A stretch of DNA of 64,000 nt. Source: Oscillospiraceae bacterium. Its GTDB lineage: Bacteria > Bacillota > Clostridia > Oscillospirales > UBA929. Of the stretch, positions 7,746 to 18,358 are shown piece by piece. The translations under genes and the position numbers were made by a program. The stretch's first letter is position 1. Each line of letters begins with the position of its first letter. The notes beneath the pieces were generated by a model. It did not search any database. It saw nothing but the letters and a program-made list of their open reading frames with translations, and had not been told where the DNA came from. The DNA is taken from contig WRIZ01000002.1 of the NCBI GenBank assembly GCA_009782475.1, positions 64,001-128,000 of the forward strand, in the 5' to 3' direction.

Positions 7746-9773
7746 GTGAACGGAGGGAAAAATATGAAAATGGCAAAACGGTCTATCCTGTCTTTCGTCG
7801 CGCTGCTGGTGGTTGCGGCGGTCGTTATCGCATCCATGGAAACCTTTAAGGGCGGAGCCGCCCAGCCCGGCGGGCAGCCCGGCAAACCCGGCGTGATCCA
7901 AAGCGACGGCAAAGAGTATCCGGTCAAAAAGATCGAAAATGTGAAACTCAAATCAACCGTTCCGAAGGAAACCCTGCCTGCGGTGGGGAACAAAGAAACC
8001 CTTCTCAAGCTGCTCATGGAGCGAGGGGCGTTGTATGACGGGGAAGAAATACGCTATACAGGCGGAAAAGGCTTGTTTATGGCCGGAGGACTTGTTTTGG
8101 AAGACGCCGCGGAAGCGTCACGGGATGCTCCGGGCGATTTGGCTCCCGTTCCGGCGGCCGATAACAGCGTAGCAGGCGGAAGTCCGGGTCATTCCGAAAC
8201 CAACGAGCAGGTCGAAGGGGTGAGCGAAGGCGACATCGTTAAAACAGATGGGCGGTATATTTACGCCCTCTCCGGCAATATCCTGCGCATCATCGAAGTC
8301 AGCGGAGTTTCGATGAAGGTAATCTCCAGCATATCATTTGAGGATATGTGGGGAGCGGAATTTTACCTGATGGGCGATCAAATCGCCGTTATTGGGCAGA
8401 AACACATCCAATACAATGCTCCGGCGGATGAAGACTACAACATCGCTTCTGATATGTTAGTGTATGGAGGTTGGTATGGAAGAAACAGCACGGTGTTGAT
8501 GGTGTATGACATTTCCGACCGCGCAAATCCAACCGAAACACGCCGGGTCGAGATGGAAGGATATAATGTTTCCACCCGCGTCATCGGCGATATTGTCTAT
8601 TTGGTCACCAACAAATACGTTTCCGCGCCGTTTGAAAGAGCCGACAGCGACATCATCCTGCCCTGCGTGCTGGATACGGCGAAAAAGGATATGTATACGC
8701 CGATCCCGCTGGATCAGGTATTCTATATCCCGGAAACCGATGACGCGAGTTATCTTCTCATCGGCGCGGTCGACATTAACAGCGATGAGCCGTTTGAGCC
8801 GCAAGCCTATCTCGGGGCGGGCAGCCAGCTCTACATGAGCCGGAACGCTATCTATGTAACAAAATACCGCTGGGAAACCCCCGGAAATGATGAACTGATC
8901 ATGTGGGGCGGCAGGCAATTGACCGATATTCTCCGCTTTGACATTGACGGTACGGATGTTCAATACGCCGGCATGGGAACCGTTGAGGGGCATCCGATCA
9001 ACCAATACAGCATGGATGAATACAACGGGCATTTCCGCATCGCAACCACGCAGCGGGGCGTCGGCACGGTGGTATGGGTGCTGGACGGCGGAATGAAAAC
9101 CGCTGGGCGCACAGAGGCACTGATGCCCAACGAAATGATGCAATCCATGCGGTTTATGGGAGATATGGGTTATGTCGTCACCTTTGAAAACACCGACCCG
9201 CTCTTCACCATCGACCTGAGCGATCCGGCCAATCCAACCGTGCTGGGCGAACTGAAAATTCCGGGGTTCTCGCAGTATCTCCACCCGGTGGGCAACGGCT
9301 TGCTGATGGGCATCGGCCGGGACACCGAAGAACTGTTCAGCAGGGACGGGAATGGCAAGGAGACGGTGATCGGTTTCCGGGATGTGGGGATGAAAATCTC
9401 CCTGTTCGACGTCAGCGACCCGTATAACCCCAAAGAAGTGGATGTCCTCACATTGGGCGAAGGCTGGGCCGAAGTGAGCCATAACCCCCGCGCCCTGATG
9501 TGCGACCCGTCGCGCGGTCTGTACGGATTTACGATGGAGCGTTGGAACAGCGGCTTCAACGTGGAGCGGTATGTCAATCATTTTGCGGCATTGCTGCTGC
9601 GGGTCGAGGGCAGCCGACTCTCGATCGCCGCCGACTTGGAAACCGGGGACAAGTTTGCCCCGTGGAACAGCCGCCTCGCTTTCATTGGCGATACATTGTA
9701 TCTCTCGCATGACGGCGGCCTCAGGGCGTATGACTACTATACCTTTGAATTGGCGGGAACCTTGGGTTACTAA
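7746..9773 (+). CDS. Secreted beta-propeller domain protein
   Basis: N-terminal TM/signal, then ETNEQVEGVSEGDIVKTDGRYIYALSGN... typical of the Beta_propel family. Confidence 0.87.
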   Translation: MNGGKNMKMAKRSILSFVALLVVAAVVIASMETFKGGAAQPGGQPGKPGVIQSDGKEYPVKKIENVKLKSTVPKETLPAVGNKETLLKLLMERGALYDGEEIRYTGGKGLFMAGGLVLEDAAEASRDAPGDLAPVPAADNSVAGGSPGHSETNEQVEGVSEGDIVKTDGRYIYALSGNILRIIEVSGVSMKVISSISFEDMWGAEFYLMGDQIAVIGQKHIQYNAPADEDYNIASDMLVYGGWYGRNSTVLMVYDISDRANPTETRRVEMEGYNVSTRVIGDIVYLVTNKYVSAPFERADSDIILPCVLDTAKKDMYTPIPLDQVFYIPETDDASYLLIGAVDINSDEPFEPQAYLGAGSQLYMSRNAIYVTKYRWETPGNDELIMWGGRQLTDILRFDIDGTDVQYAGMGTVEGHPINQYSMDEYNGHFRIATTQRGVGTVVWVLDGGMKTAGRTEALMPNEMMQSMRFMGDMGYVVTFENTDPLFTIDLSDPANPTVLGELKIPGFSQYLHPVGNGLLMGIGRDTEELFSRDGNGKETVIGFRDVGMKISLFDVSDPYNPKEVDVLTLGEGWAEVSHNPRALMCDPSRGLYGFTMERWNSGFNVERYVNHFAALLLRVEGSRLSIAADLETGDKFAPWNSRLAFIGDTLYLSHDGGLRAYDYYTFELAGTLGY

Positions 9774-9805
9774 GCGGCATACCCTGTAGTAAACAGGGAA
9801 GGGTC

Positions 9806-10237
9806 GTGATTTGTATGTCCCACCGCCTCACGCAGGAGCTGCTGCTGAAAGCGATCGAAGGCGAGCAAAACGCCATCGCCGGATACGAGCACATGAAGTC
9901 GATGGCAGGACAGCCGGAGATCATCGAAACGCTCAACAGGATCATCCTCGATGAACACAAACACCTGAAGAGCTTTGAGGAGCTTTTCCGCCGCAAATTC
10001 GGAAAATTGACCGAATCACCGCCGATGAAGCAGACCTGCGGCCCGGAGTTTACCGATTGCATAGCGCAAGCCGTGAACGACGAACTGGAAAGCTATGAGT
10101 TTTACAGAGACATTGTCCGGGACAACAGCGGCGAGCAAATCAGAGTCCCTTTCTTCGACGCCATGACGGATGAAAACGAACACGCCATACGGTTAAACTT
10201 GATGTTTGCGCAGCAAATAGCAAAGAGGGTCATGTGA
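9806..10237 (+). CDS. Ferritin-like domain protein
   Basis: Two helix pairs with ExxxH motifs: EGEQNAIAGYEHM, DEHKHLKSFEE, DELESYEFYRD, DENEHAIR. Confidence 0.8.
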   Translation: MICMSHRLTQELLLKAIEGEQNAIAGYEHMKSMAGQPEIIETLNRIILDEHKHLKSFEELFRRKFGKLTESPPMKQTCGPEFTDCIAQAVNDELESYEFYRDIVRDNSGEQIRVPFFDAMTDENEHAIRLNLMFAQQIAKRVM

Positions 10238-10250
10238 GCATGACCCTCTT
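10223..10250. terminator. Bidirectional hairpin covering both convergent stop codons
   Basis: 12-bp perfect stem aagagggtcatg-tgag-catgaccctctt; contains TGA stops of the ferritin-like gene and folC. Confidence 0.7.
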
Positions 10251-11429
10251 CGCGTCGTTGATCATATGAAGTGAACCGCAAGCTAAAACAACGTCCTCCG
10301 GCCCGGCGAGTTCCATCGCCCGGGCGGTGGCTTTTTCCGCGTCGGGAATGATTTCAGGTTTTCGCGCGCAGGCTTCCGCGAGCTTTTCCGCTGGTAAAGG
10401 GTTGGGGGATTCTCTCGCCTGTGTGGCGATGAACTGAACCGAACGGCTCTCCAGCATGGGGACGCAAAGATCGACCCGTTTATCCGCGCCCATCGCCATG
10501 ACGGTGATGATGCGCCTGCCGTTCAGCAGGGCGTCGATTGCGCCGCACAAAACCCTGACCGCATCCTGATTGTGCGCGCCGTCGATGATACATAAAGGTT
10601 TCCGCCTTACGATCTCCAGCCGCCCGCCCCATTGGGCTGTACGCAGTCCTTCTCGGACGCTGTCGTCCGGGATGACCCAGCCGCAGGAGCGTAGCGCGAA
10701 AACCGTTTCGATGGCGGTGACCGCGTTTTGGATCTGATGCGCCCCGATCAGGCCGGTTTCATACCGCTGACCGCGATAGGAAAACCGTGAACCGGAGAGG
10801 GATAACTCTATATTCTCCGCCGGAGGCAGGTTAGCAGTTTCCACAACGGCGCAGCCCGGTTTGATGATGCCGCGTTTTTCACGCTTGATCTCTTCCAGCG
10901 TCTCGCCTAAAATCTTTGTGTGGTCATACGAAATTGAGGCAATGACGGCAACTTCGGGCGCGTCAATGACGTTGGTGGCGTCAAGCCGCCCGCCCATCCC
11001 GACTTCCAGCACAACGATGCCGCATCTCTGATCGGCGAAATATCGCAGCCCGGCGGCGGTCTCCATTTCAAATTTTCTCGGCTGTTCGCCGCCGCTTGCA
11101 ACGATGTCTCCGCAATGCCCGGCGATCTCAGTGATGTACGACGCAAACACGTCACGGGGGATCATGGCGCGGTTGATCTGTATGCGGTCGCAGTAATCCT
11201 CCACATACGGCGAGATGTACAATCCGGTTTTGTAACCGGCGGCGCGAAGGATGCTTTCCGCCATCGCGCACACACTGCCTTTGCCGTTGGTTCCGGCGAC
11301 ATGGACAAATTTCAAATGTTTATGCGGGTTGCCCATCCTCTCCAGCAAGGCCGCGATGCGTTCCAGTCCCAGCTTATTGCCAAACTGCGCCGTTTGGTGG
11401 ATATAGTCGAACGCTTGCTGATAATTCAT
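10230..11429 (-). CDS. folC: Bifunctional folylpolyglutamate/dihydrofolate synthase
   Basis: HVAGTNGKGSVCAM P-loop, GLYISPYVEDYCDRIQIN, DATNVIDAPEVAVIASISYDHTKILG, DGAHNQDAV. Confidence 0.95.
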   Translation of the reverse strand: MNYQQAFDYIHQTAQFGNKLGLERIAALLERMGNPHKHLKFVHVAGTNGKGSVCAMAESILRAAGYKTGLYISPYVEDYCDRIQINRAMIPRDVFASYITEIAGHCGDIVASGGEQPRKFEMETAAGLRYFADQRCGIVVLEVGMGGRLDATNVIDAPEVAVIASISYDHTKILGETLEEIKREKRGIIKPGCAVVETANLPPAENIELSLSGSRFSYRGQRYETGLIGAHQIQNAVTAIETVFALRSCGWVIPDDSVREGLRTAQWGGRLEIVRRKPLCIIDGAHNQDAVRVLCGAIDALLNGRRIITVMAMGADKRVDLCVPMLESRSVQFIATQARESPNPLPAEKLAEACARKPEIIPDAEKATARAMELAGPEDVVLACGSLHMINDAKRVMLT

Positions 11430-14029
11430 GGGGAAAGCCTTTCGATTCGTTCTTTTAGTGCCGCCAAACGCTCGCGTTCGGCCAAAACGATGCGTTCGGG
11501 GGCTTTTTCGGTAAAGCCGGGGTTTTGCAGCTTGGCCGACAACACGTCATATTCTTTTTGGGCGGAGGCCAGCTCTTTGGCCAACCGCGCTTTTTCGGCT
11601 TCCAAATCAACCAGCTCCGCCAACGGCAGGGCAATGGTCGCGCCGGAGGTGACGATCTGCACCGCTCCCTCCGCCGCCGCGCCGAAGGTAACGTCCGACG
11701 CGCCCGCCAAAGACTTGAAGACCCAAGCATGGCTTTCAAACAGCTCCTGATGCTGTGTTTCCACCGTCCATGCCGCCTTCTTCGACGGCGGTACTTTCAT
11801 TTCGCTCCGGCGGGTACGCACGGCGCGCACCGCGTCCATCAGCAGTTCCATTTGTCCGGCTTCATGGTTGAAGCGCAGCCTGTCTTCCGGTTCCGGCCAC
11901 TGGGCGATCATCAGCGACGGGCTTCCCCGCAGCCCGTCCGGGAAGGATTGATATATTTCCTCGGTAATAAACGGCGCGAACGGATGGAGAAGGCGCAAAG
12001 ACGTTTCCAGCACATAGGCGAGAATCTGCTGGGTCGCTTCCTTGGTATCGTCATGGCGAAGCTGGTTTTTGGAAAGTTCGATCGTCCAATCGCAAAAATC
12101 ATCCCATATGAAATCGATCAATTTCTGTATGGCAAGATTGAGTTCATATTTATCCAAATGCGCCGTTACGTCATAAACAAGCCCTTGCAGCTTGGTGACG
12201 ATCCACATATCGGGCAGGGATAAAGATTCAGGAAGCGTCCAGCCGCCGGTGTCGCCGAGATTGCTCAAAACAAAACGCGAGGCGTTCCACAGCTTGTTGC
12301 AGAAGTTGCGGAAATGTTCGCAGCGGTCGGGCGCGAAGTTCATATCGCCCCCTTGCAGATTGGCCAGCGACGTCAGGTAAATGCGGAGGGCGTCGGTGCC
12401 GTATTGATCGATCATCTCCAGCGGGTCTACGCCGTTCCCGGCCGATTTGCTCATTTTTTTGCCGTTGGCGTCCCGCAGCAGACCGTGCATATAAACGGTG
12501 TGGAACGGTTCTTTTCCGGTATGCTCAATACCCGAGAAGATCATCCGCGCCACCCAAAGGTAAATGATGTCATACGCTGTCACCAATACGTCGGTGGGGT
12601 AGAAGCGGCGCAGGTCTTCGGTGTCGTCGGGAAAACCTAATGTAGAGAACGGCCATAACGCGCTGGAGAACCATGTGTCCAGCACATCGGGGTCTTGCAC
12701 AAGGTCGATGGAATAGCAATGAGGGCAGCTTTCCGGGTCTTCCCGCATGGCGAAGACGTTGCCGCAGGCCGAGCAAGTCCAAACAGGGATGCGGTGACCC
12801 CACCAAATTTGGCGGGAGACGCACCAATCCCGCACGTTCTCGATCCAATGGAGGTAGAGTTTTTCAAACCGTTCCGGCACAAACTTCGTCCGTCCTTCTT
12901 TGACGGCGGCAATGGCCGGTGCGGCCAGTTCTTTCATAGAGACAAACCACTGCTCCGACGCCATCGGCTCGACATTTTGGTGGCAGCGGGCGCAGGTGCC
13001 GACATTGTGCGGATGCGGTTCGGTTTTGATCAGCAGCCCGTCTTTCTCCAGGTCTGCCAAAACGGCTTTCCGGGCTTGTTCCCGGGTCAGCCCGGCGTAC
13101 TTCCCGCCGTTGGCGTTGATGACGCCGTTCTGATTCATAATCAGCAGTTCGGGAAGGTTGTGGCGTTTGGCAACGTCGTAATCGTTGGGGTCATGGCAGG
13201 GGGTGATTTTCACGCACCCGGTGCCGAATTCTTTATCCACGTATTCGTCGGCGATGACCGGGATCTCCCGGTTCATCAGCGGCAAGAGGACTGTCCGGCC
13301 GATCAAACCCGCGAAACGGCGGTCATTGGGGTGGACGGCAACGGCGGCGTCGCCCAGCATGGTCTCGGGGCGTGTGGTGGCAACGGTCAGGAACCCGGTG
13401 CCGTCGGACAGGGGATAGCTGACGTGGTAGAGCTTGCCTTCCTGTTCCTCATAGTCCACTTCGGCTTCGGAAAGGGCGGTTTGGCAGCTCACGCAGATGT
13501 TGGTGATGCGGTTGCCCCGGTAGATCAAGCCTTTATCATACAAGGAGACGAAGACCTCGCGCACCGCGCGTGATAACCCCTCGTCCATGGTGAAGCGGAG
13601 GCGGTTCCAGTCGCAGGAGGAACCCAGCTTCTTTAGCTGTTCGACGATGCGGTTCCCGTATTTTTCTTTCCATTCCCAAACGCGCTTAATAAAGGCTTCC
13701 CGCCCCAAGTCAAAACGGCTCTTGCCTTCTGTTTTGCGCAGTTCGGCCTCCACAACAATCTGTGTGGCGATGCCGGCGTGATCGGTGCCGGGCATCCACA
13801 GTGCCTCGTAGCCGTCCATCCGTTTATAGCGGATGAGGGCGTCCTGGAGAGCGTTGTCGAAAGCGTGACCCAAATGCAGCTGCCCCGTCACGTTGGGCGG
13901 CGGGATCACAATGGTATAGGCGGGCTTATCGCCCTTTTTCGGCGCGAAATAACCGCCCTCCGTCCACATGGCATAAATGGCGGCTTCCACCTCTTGCGGC
14001 TGATATGTCTTTCCCAGTTCTTTCGGCAT
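11426..14029 (-). CDS. valS: Valine--tRNA ligase
   Basis: PPPNVTGQLHLGHAFDN (HIGH), KKMSKSAGNGVDP (KMSKS), C-terminal coiled coil; start MPKELGKTYQPQ. Confidence 0.97.
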   Translation of the reverse strand: MPKELGKTYQPQEVEAAIYAMWTEGGYFAPKKGDKPAYTIVIPPPNVTGQLHLGHAFDNALQDALIRYKRMDGYEALWMPGTDHAGIATQIVVEAELRKTEGKSRFDLGREAFIKRVWEWKEKYGNRIVEQLKKLGSSCDWNRLRFTMDEGLSRAVREVFVSLYDKGLIYRGNRITNICVSCQTALSEAEVDYEEQEGKLYHVSYPLSDGTGFLTVATTRPETMLGDAAVAVHPNDRRFAGLIGRTVLLPLMNREIPVIADEYVDKEFGTGCVKITPCHDPNDYDVAKRHNLPELLIMNQNGVINANGGKYAGLTREQARKAVLADLEKDGLLIKTEPHPHNVGTCARCHQNVEPMASEQWFVSMKELAAPAIAAVKEGRTKFVPERFEKLYLHWIENVRDWCVSRQIWWGHRIPVWTCSACGNVFAMREDPESCPHCYSIDLVQDPDVLDTWFSSALWPFSTLGFPDDTEDLRRFYPTDVLVTAYDIIYLWVARMIFSGIEHTGKEPFHTVYMHGLLRDANGKKMSKSAGNGVDPLEMIDQYGTDALRIYLTSLANLQGGDMNFAPDRCEHFRNFCNKLWNASRFVLSNLGDTGGWTLPESLSLPDMWIVTKLQGLVYDVTAHLDKYELNLAIQKLIDFIWDDFCDWTIELSKNQLRHDDTKEATQQILAYVLETSLRLLHPFAPFITEEIYQSFPDGLRGSPSLMIAQWPEPEDRLRFNHEAGQMELLMDAVRAVRTRRSEMKVPPSKKAAWTVETQHQELFESHAWVFKSLAGASDVTFGAAAEGAVQIVTSGATIALPLAELVDLEAEKARLAKELASAQKEYDVLSAKLQNPGFTEKAPERIVLAERERLAALKERIERLSP

Positions 14030-14123
14030 ATTGTCCCCTCCGTCACGCTTTCCAAACATAATAACAAATCCTTGCGCATTTGGCAAGACTGTGTTATAGT
14101 AACGTGGTAAGTTTTACGGAGGG

Positions 14124-14642
14124 TTGGACATGCCCCGTTACGGTTTTTCCGGCGATGAGCCGGATATGCGCAAACTGATCCTTTTCATCCTGCATACCGT
14201 CGGAGAGGCTGTGGCTGAACGGGAAGCGGTCAGGCTGGCTCTCCTCGACGACAACGCCGATTATTTCCTTTTCGCCGACGCGCTGACCGGGCTGATCGGC
14301 AACAGCCTGCTGACGCGGGAAGAAGCCATGCTTCAGCTGACGCCGCGCGGAAGAGAGGTCGCCGCGATCACAGAACGCGGGCTTCCGGCGGCTCTGCGCC
14401 GGATCATCACCGATGAAAGCGCGGCGGTTCGCGATCAGCAGCTCCGTGAACGGTGTATCACGGCGGAGATTCAAGAGGAAGGCGCGGTTTTTTCCGGCGT
14501 CCTGACCGACGGGACAACCCCTCTGTTGGAGATCAAATTGCAAACCGGCGGGCAGAAGCAAGCGGCGGCCTTGAAAAAAAGGTTTGAAAAAGACGCGGAA
14601 ACCATCATGCAGAGGATTTGGGATGCTTTTATTAACCCATGA
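14124..14642 (+). CDS. DUF4364 family protein
   Basis: MRKLILFILHTVGEAV...DYFLFADALTGLIGNSLL...LTPRGREV pattern typical of the family. Confidence 0.75.
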   Translation: MDMPRYGFSGDEPDMRKLILFILHTVGEAVAEREAVRLALLDDNADYFLFADALTGLIGNSLLTREEAMLQLTPRGREVAAITERGLPAALRRIITDESAAVRDQQLRERCITAEIQEEGAVFSGVLTDGTTPLLEIKLQTGGQKQAAALKKRFEKDAETIMQRIWDAFINP

Positions 14643-15336
14643 CCGAACCGAACCGGGGTTTAACCTGGCCTGTGAGGAATATTTTTTCAAGCACACCGAC
14701 TTGGAGTTGGACATCTTTTGGCGCAACACCCCGGTCGTGGTGATCGGGCGCAATCAGGATGCGAATGCCGAAACCGACATGCAATACCTGCGGGAACATA
14801 ACATCGGCCTGATCCGCCGGATCACAGGCGGCGGGGCGGTCTACCATGATTTGGGGAATGTCTGCTACACCCATATCCGAGGCTACAACGGCCCGGTCGA
14901 TTTCAAACGGTTCGCCGGGCCGATGGTCTCCGCTCTTCGGAAATTAGGGCTTCCGGCTGAGTTTACCGGAAGAAACGATATACTTATCGGCGGAAAAAAG
15001 GTTTCCGGCACGGCGCAGACGGTTTGGAAAGGGCGTCTTTTGCATCATGGGACACTGCTGGTAGACGCCAATATGGAGCATTTGGCCAATGTCTTGCGGG
15101 TGAACGCGGAGAAATACAAAGGGCGCGGCATCGCTTCTGTTGCGGCGCGTGTGGCCAATATCGCAGCCTTCATGGATGGGGAGCCCGATGTGGAATCGTT
15201 CATGGAATCGTTGATAGAGAACTGGCCGCATACCGGGCGGTATGAATTGACGCCGCATGACGTAACAGAGATAGAGAAACTTCGGCGTGAGGTTTACGAG
15301 AAGGAGAAGTGGGTATGCGCGGGTTCAAGGCGTTAG
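14623..15336 (+). CDS. lplA: Lipoate--protein ligase, catalytic domain (short C-terminus)
   Basis: RNTPVVVIGRNQDANAETDMQYL, RRITGGGAVYHDLGNVCYTHI, GRNDILIGGKKVSGTAQ. Confidence 0.88.
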   Translation: MLLLTHDRTEPGFNLACEEYFFKHTDLELDIFWRNTPVVVIGRNQDANAETDMQYLREHNIGLIRRITGGGAVYHDLGNVCYTHIRGYNGPVDFKRFAGPMVSALRKLGLPAEFTGRNDILIGGKKVSGTAQTVWKGRLLHHGTLLVDANMEHLANVLRVNAEKYKGRGIASVAARVANIAAFMDGEPDVESFMESLIENWPHTGRYELTPHDVTEIEKLRREVYEKEKWVCAGSRR

Positions 15337-16349
15337 CTCTATGCGCTGTGCTGGCGGCGTTTGCCTGCGCCTGCTCGGGTGTGGAAGCCCCGCCGACGCC
15401 TCCTGCCTCCGGCGCAAACGACGGCGGTTGGATATTGATTGACGGGAAAGAACTCAGCCGGGGCGAAGTTGTCTATCTGATGACCAGCGCGGTGGACGAA
15501 TATGCCCAATACCACGATGTAGATTGGAACGCTCCGATCGGCGGCGTGCCGGCGCGGCGGTATTTTCTAGAACACGCGCTCGAACTGGCCGTGACGGCGT
15601 ATGTCACCGACAGTAAAGCGAAAGAGTTCGGGCACGGGCTTACCGCTGAAGAGGAAGACCTGATCACGTGGGAAATCACTTGGGAGAAAGACAATTACGG
15701 GGGGCAGGAGGCCTTTTTGCAGGCATTGGGCGAATATGGTTTGACAGAAGAACTCTATCGGTTTTACAGCTACACCGTTCCGTTTTTGAGAGAAAAAATG
15801 CTGGGCATCCTCTTTGGGGAAGAAGGGCAGTATCATGTAAGCTACGATGACCTGACGGATTATTACAAACGGAACTATATATCCGCCAGTTATATTTTTC
15901 TCCCCGGCACCGACGATGAAGGCGAACCGCTGACAGGAGACGAGTTCACGACGCAGGAGCGCGTGGCTGAGGCGTTACGCCGTCAGGCCGTGACCGGAGA
16001 AAACTTTTTTGAAATGGTAAAGGAACACGGGTGGGATTACTATATGACCATCAACCCCGAGGGGATGCCCATCCCGATGGGGATGATCGGAGCGGCTTTT
16101 GACGCGGCGTTGTCGTCGCTTAAAGTGGAGGAGATCAGCGACGTGGTTATCACAAACGACGGGTTCTATATCATCCTCCGTTTGCCGGAGGATATGGATT
16201 GGTTTTCCGAAAACATGGAAGGCATTTGGTATGCCTGCGCGCATGAAGCGTTTTCCAAAATGGTCGCGGAATGGGGGAAGGAATTGGACATCACGGTCAA
16301 TGACGCTTTTTGGGATTTGGATCCGCATGAGTTAACGGCGGCGGGCTGA
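15315..16349 (+). CDS. PpiC/SurA-like foldase lipoprotein (putative)
   Basis: Lipobox FACACSG; helical SurA-like region, parvulin-like segment (FFEMVKEHGWDY...ISDVVITNDGFYIILRL). Confidence 0.65.
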   Translation: MRGFKALALCAVLAAFACACSGVEAPPTPPASGANDGGWILIDGKELSRGEVVYLMTSAVDEYAQYHDVDWNAPIGGVPARRYFLEHALELAVTAYVTDSKAKEFGHGLTAEEEDLITWEITWEKDNYGGQEAFLQALGEYGLTEELYRFYSYTVPFLREKMLGILFGEEGQYHVSYDDLTDYYKRNYISASYIFLPGTDDEGEPLTGDEFTTQERVAEALRRQAVTGENFFEMVKEHGWDYYMTINPEGMPIPMGMIGAAFDAALSSLKVEEISDVVITNDGFYIILRLPEDMDWFSENMEGIWYACAHEAFSKMVAEWGKELDITVNDAFWDLDPHELTAAG

Positions 16350-16351
16350 CC

Positions 16352-18358
16352 ATGAAGAGCATGATTTCACCGGGCAACCGGATGTTTTTTGTCCTCCTGA
16401 TCGCGTTTGCAGGGGCGACGATCTATTTTGAACCCTTGCTGGCGGTGGGGGAAAGCCTGCTGATCGTTTTGGCGGCTCTGATCTACCGCCGTCAGGTCGT
16501 CCGGCGGCGGCGCGACATCGTGCGGTATATCGACCACCTGACAAACAACATAGACGCCGCGGGGAAAGACAGTGCCGCTCACTGCCCCATCCCGATGATG
16601 ATCCTGAAAGTAGAAACGGGAGAAATGATTTGGGGGAATGATCCCTTCCTGGCCGCCGCAGGGCTGCGCGAACGCTTTTTCGCCCACCGCTTGAATGAGA
16701 TATTGCCGAATTTTGATTTGAAGTGGCTGGGACGGCCGGGCGGAACAAGCGAAGCTGTTTTACACGGCAAGCACTATGAGGTCTTCGGCAACCTGATCCG
16801 GCAGCCGGGCGGGCGGGTTGGTCGTGAGCTTCTCGCTTCGCTCTATTTTGTTGATATAACCGAACTTGTCGGCTTGCGGCGGGAATATAGATTGTCCCGC
16901 CCGGTTACGGCCATCCTTCTGCTGGATAACTACGACGAATTGATGAAAAACCTCTCGGAATCGCAAAAATCCGCTTTGCTTGCCGCCGCGGATGATAAAA
17001 TCACAGCGTGGGCGGCTCCGTCCGGCGGCCTTTTGCGCAAGTATGACCGGGATAAATACTTTTTTATGATCGAAGAACGGGAAATGGCCAAACTGATCGA
17101 AAACCGTTTCACCGTTTTGGACGATATGCGAACCATCACCGGGCCTTCGGGATTGCAAATCACCCTTTCGCTCGGGTTCGGGCGGGACGCCGAATCGTTT
17201 ACCGAGAGTTTTTCCTTTGCCCAGCTGGCCATTGATATGGCGTTGTCGCGCGGCGGGGATCAGGCGGTCGTCAAAAACCGGGTCACCTTTGAGTTTTTCG
17301 GCGGGCGGAGCAAAGAAGTGGAAAAACGCACCAAAGTCAAGAGCCGGGTCATCGCAACCAGCCTCTCCCGCATCATCGCCGACAGTTCGCTGGTCTTTGT
17401 GATGGGTCATTCCTTTTCCGACATTGATTCATTGGGTTCGGCCACCGGGATCGTTTGCATCGCGCGCAAATGCGGCAAAAAAGCCTATATTGTGGTCAAC
17501 GAACAGAAAACAATGGCTTCGGCGTTGCTGAGCAGATTGCGCGAACAGGAGCAGTATCAGGGGTTATTCATCGACGCGCAAACGGCGTTGCTGCATTCCG
17601 ATAACAAATCCCTTCTCGTCGTCGTTGACTGCAATCGGCCGGAGATCGTTGAATCGCGCGAGTTTCTGCAATCCATGCCGCGTATCGCCGTGATAGACCA
17701 TCACCGCCGCGCCGCCAGTTACATCGACAACGCCATATTGGTCATGCACGAACCGTACGCTTCCTCGGCCTCCGAATTGGTTTGTGAACTAACCCAATAC
17801 CTCTGCCAGCCGGGCGACCTGCTGCGCTGCGAAGCCGAAGCCATGATGGCCGGCATTGTGTTGGATACCAAAGGGTTCACCATGCACACCGGGATGCGCA
17901 CCTTTGAAGCGGCCGCCTTTTTACGCGGAGCCGGAGCCGACCCGGTTGAGATCAAACGGCTCTTTCAAAGCGATATGCAGTCGTCGATGGAACGCTATGA
18001 GATCATCACCAACGCCCGCATCGTTCGCGCCAACATCGCCGTCGCGGCTGTGGATAGGGAAGCCGACCGCACGGTCGCCGCGCAGGCGGCCGACGAGATG
18101 CTGAGCATCATCGGTATCGACGCGTCGTTCGTGTTGTTCCGTTCCAAAACAGGGGCGGATATATCCGGGCGCAGTTTGGATAAAATCAATGTGCAGATGA
18201 TCCTCGAGAAACTGGGCGGCGGCGGGCATCAAACCATCGCCGGGGCGCAAATGAAGGGGATGACCGTCCCGCAGGCACTGGACGCGCTGGTGCAGTCGAT
18301 CAATCAGTATTGTGATGAGAATGGGGTAAAGGCCAATGAAAGTGATCTTACAAACTGA
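16352..18358 (+). CDS. gdpP: Cyclic-di-AMP phosphodiesterase GdpP (degenerate GGDEF plus DHH/DHHA1)
   Basis: Two N-term TM helices, PAS-like and degenerate GGDEF region, [47 protein letters not shown]. Confidence 0.93.
   Translation: MKSMISPGNRMFFVLLIAFAGATIYFEPLLAVGESLLIVLAALIYRRQVVRRRRDIVRYIDHLTNNIDAAGKDSAAHCPIPMMILKVETGEMIWGNDPFLAAAGLRERFFAHRLNEILPNFDLKWLGRPGGTSEAVLHGKHYEVFGNLIRQPGGRVGRELLASLYFVDITELVGLRREYRLSRPVTAILLLDNYDELMKNLSESQKSALLAAADDKITAWAAPSGGLLRKYDRDKYFFMIEEREMAKLIENRFTVLDDMRTITGPSGLQITLSLGFGRDAESFTESFSFAQLAIDMALSRGGDQAVVKNRVTFEFFGGRSKEVEKRTKVKSRVIATSLSRIIADSSLVFVMGHSFSDIDSLGSATGIVCIARKCGKKAYIVVNEQKTMASALLSRLREQEQYQGLFIDAQTALLHSDNKSLLVVVDCNRPEIVESREFLQSMPRIAVIDHHRRAASYIDNAILVMHEPYASSASELVCELTQYLCQPGDLLRCEAEAMMAGIVLDTKGFTMHTGMRTFEAAAFLRGAGADPVEIKRLFQSDMQSSMERYEIITNARIVRANIAVAAVDREADRTVAAQAADEMLSIIGIDASFVLFRSKTGADISGRSLDKINVQMILEKLGGGGHQTIAGAQMKGMTVPQALDALVQSINQYCDENGVKANESDLTN

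Noticed and set aside
8457-9710. 417 aa minus-strand ORF opposite the beta-propeller gene
   Set aside because: Antisense shadow in GC-rich coding sequence; no recognisable motif
12695-13573. 292 aa + strand ORF opposite valS
   Set aside because: Antisense of a certain tRNA synthetase gene; low-complexity composition
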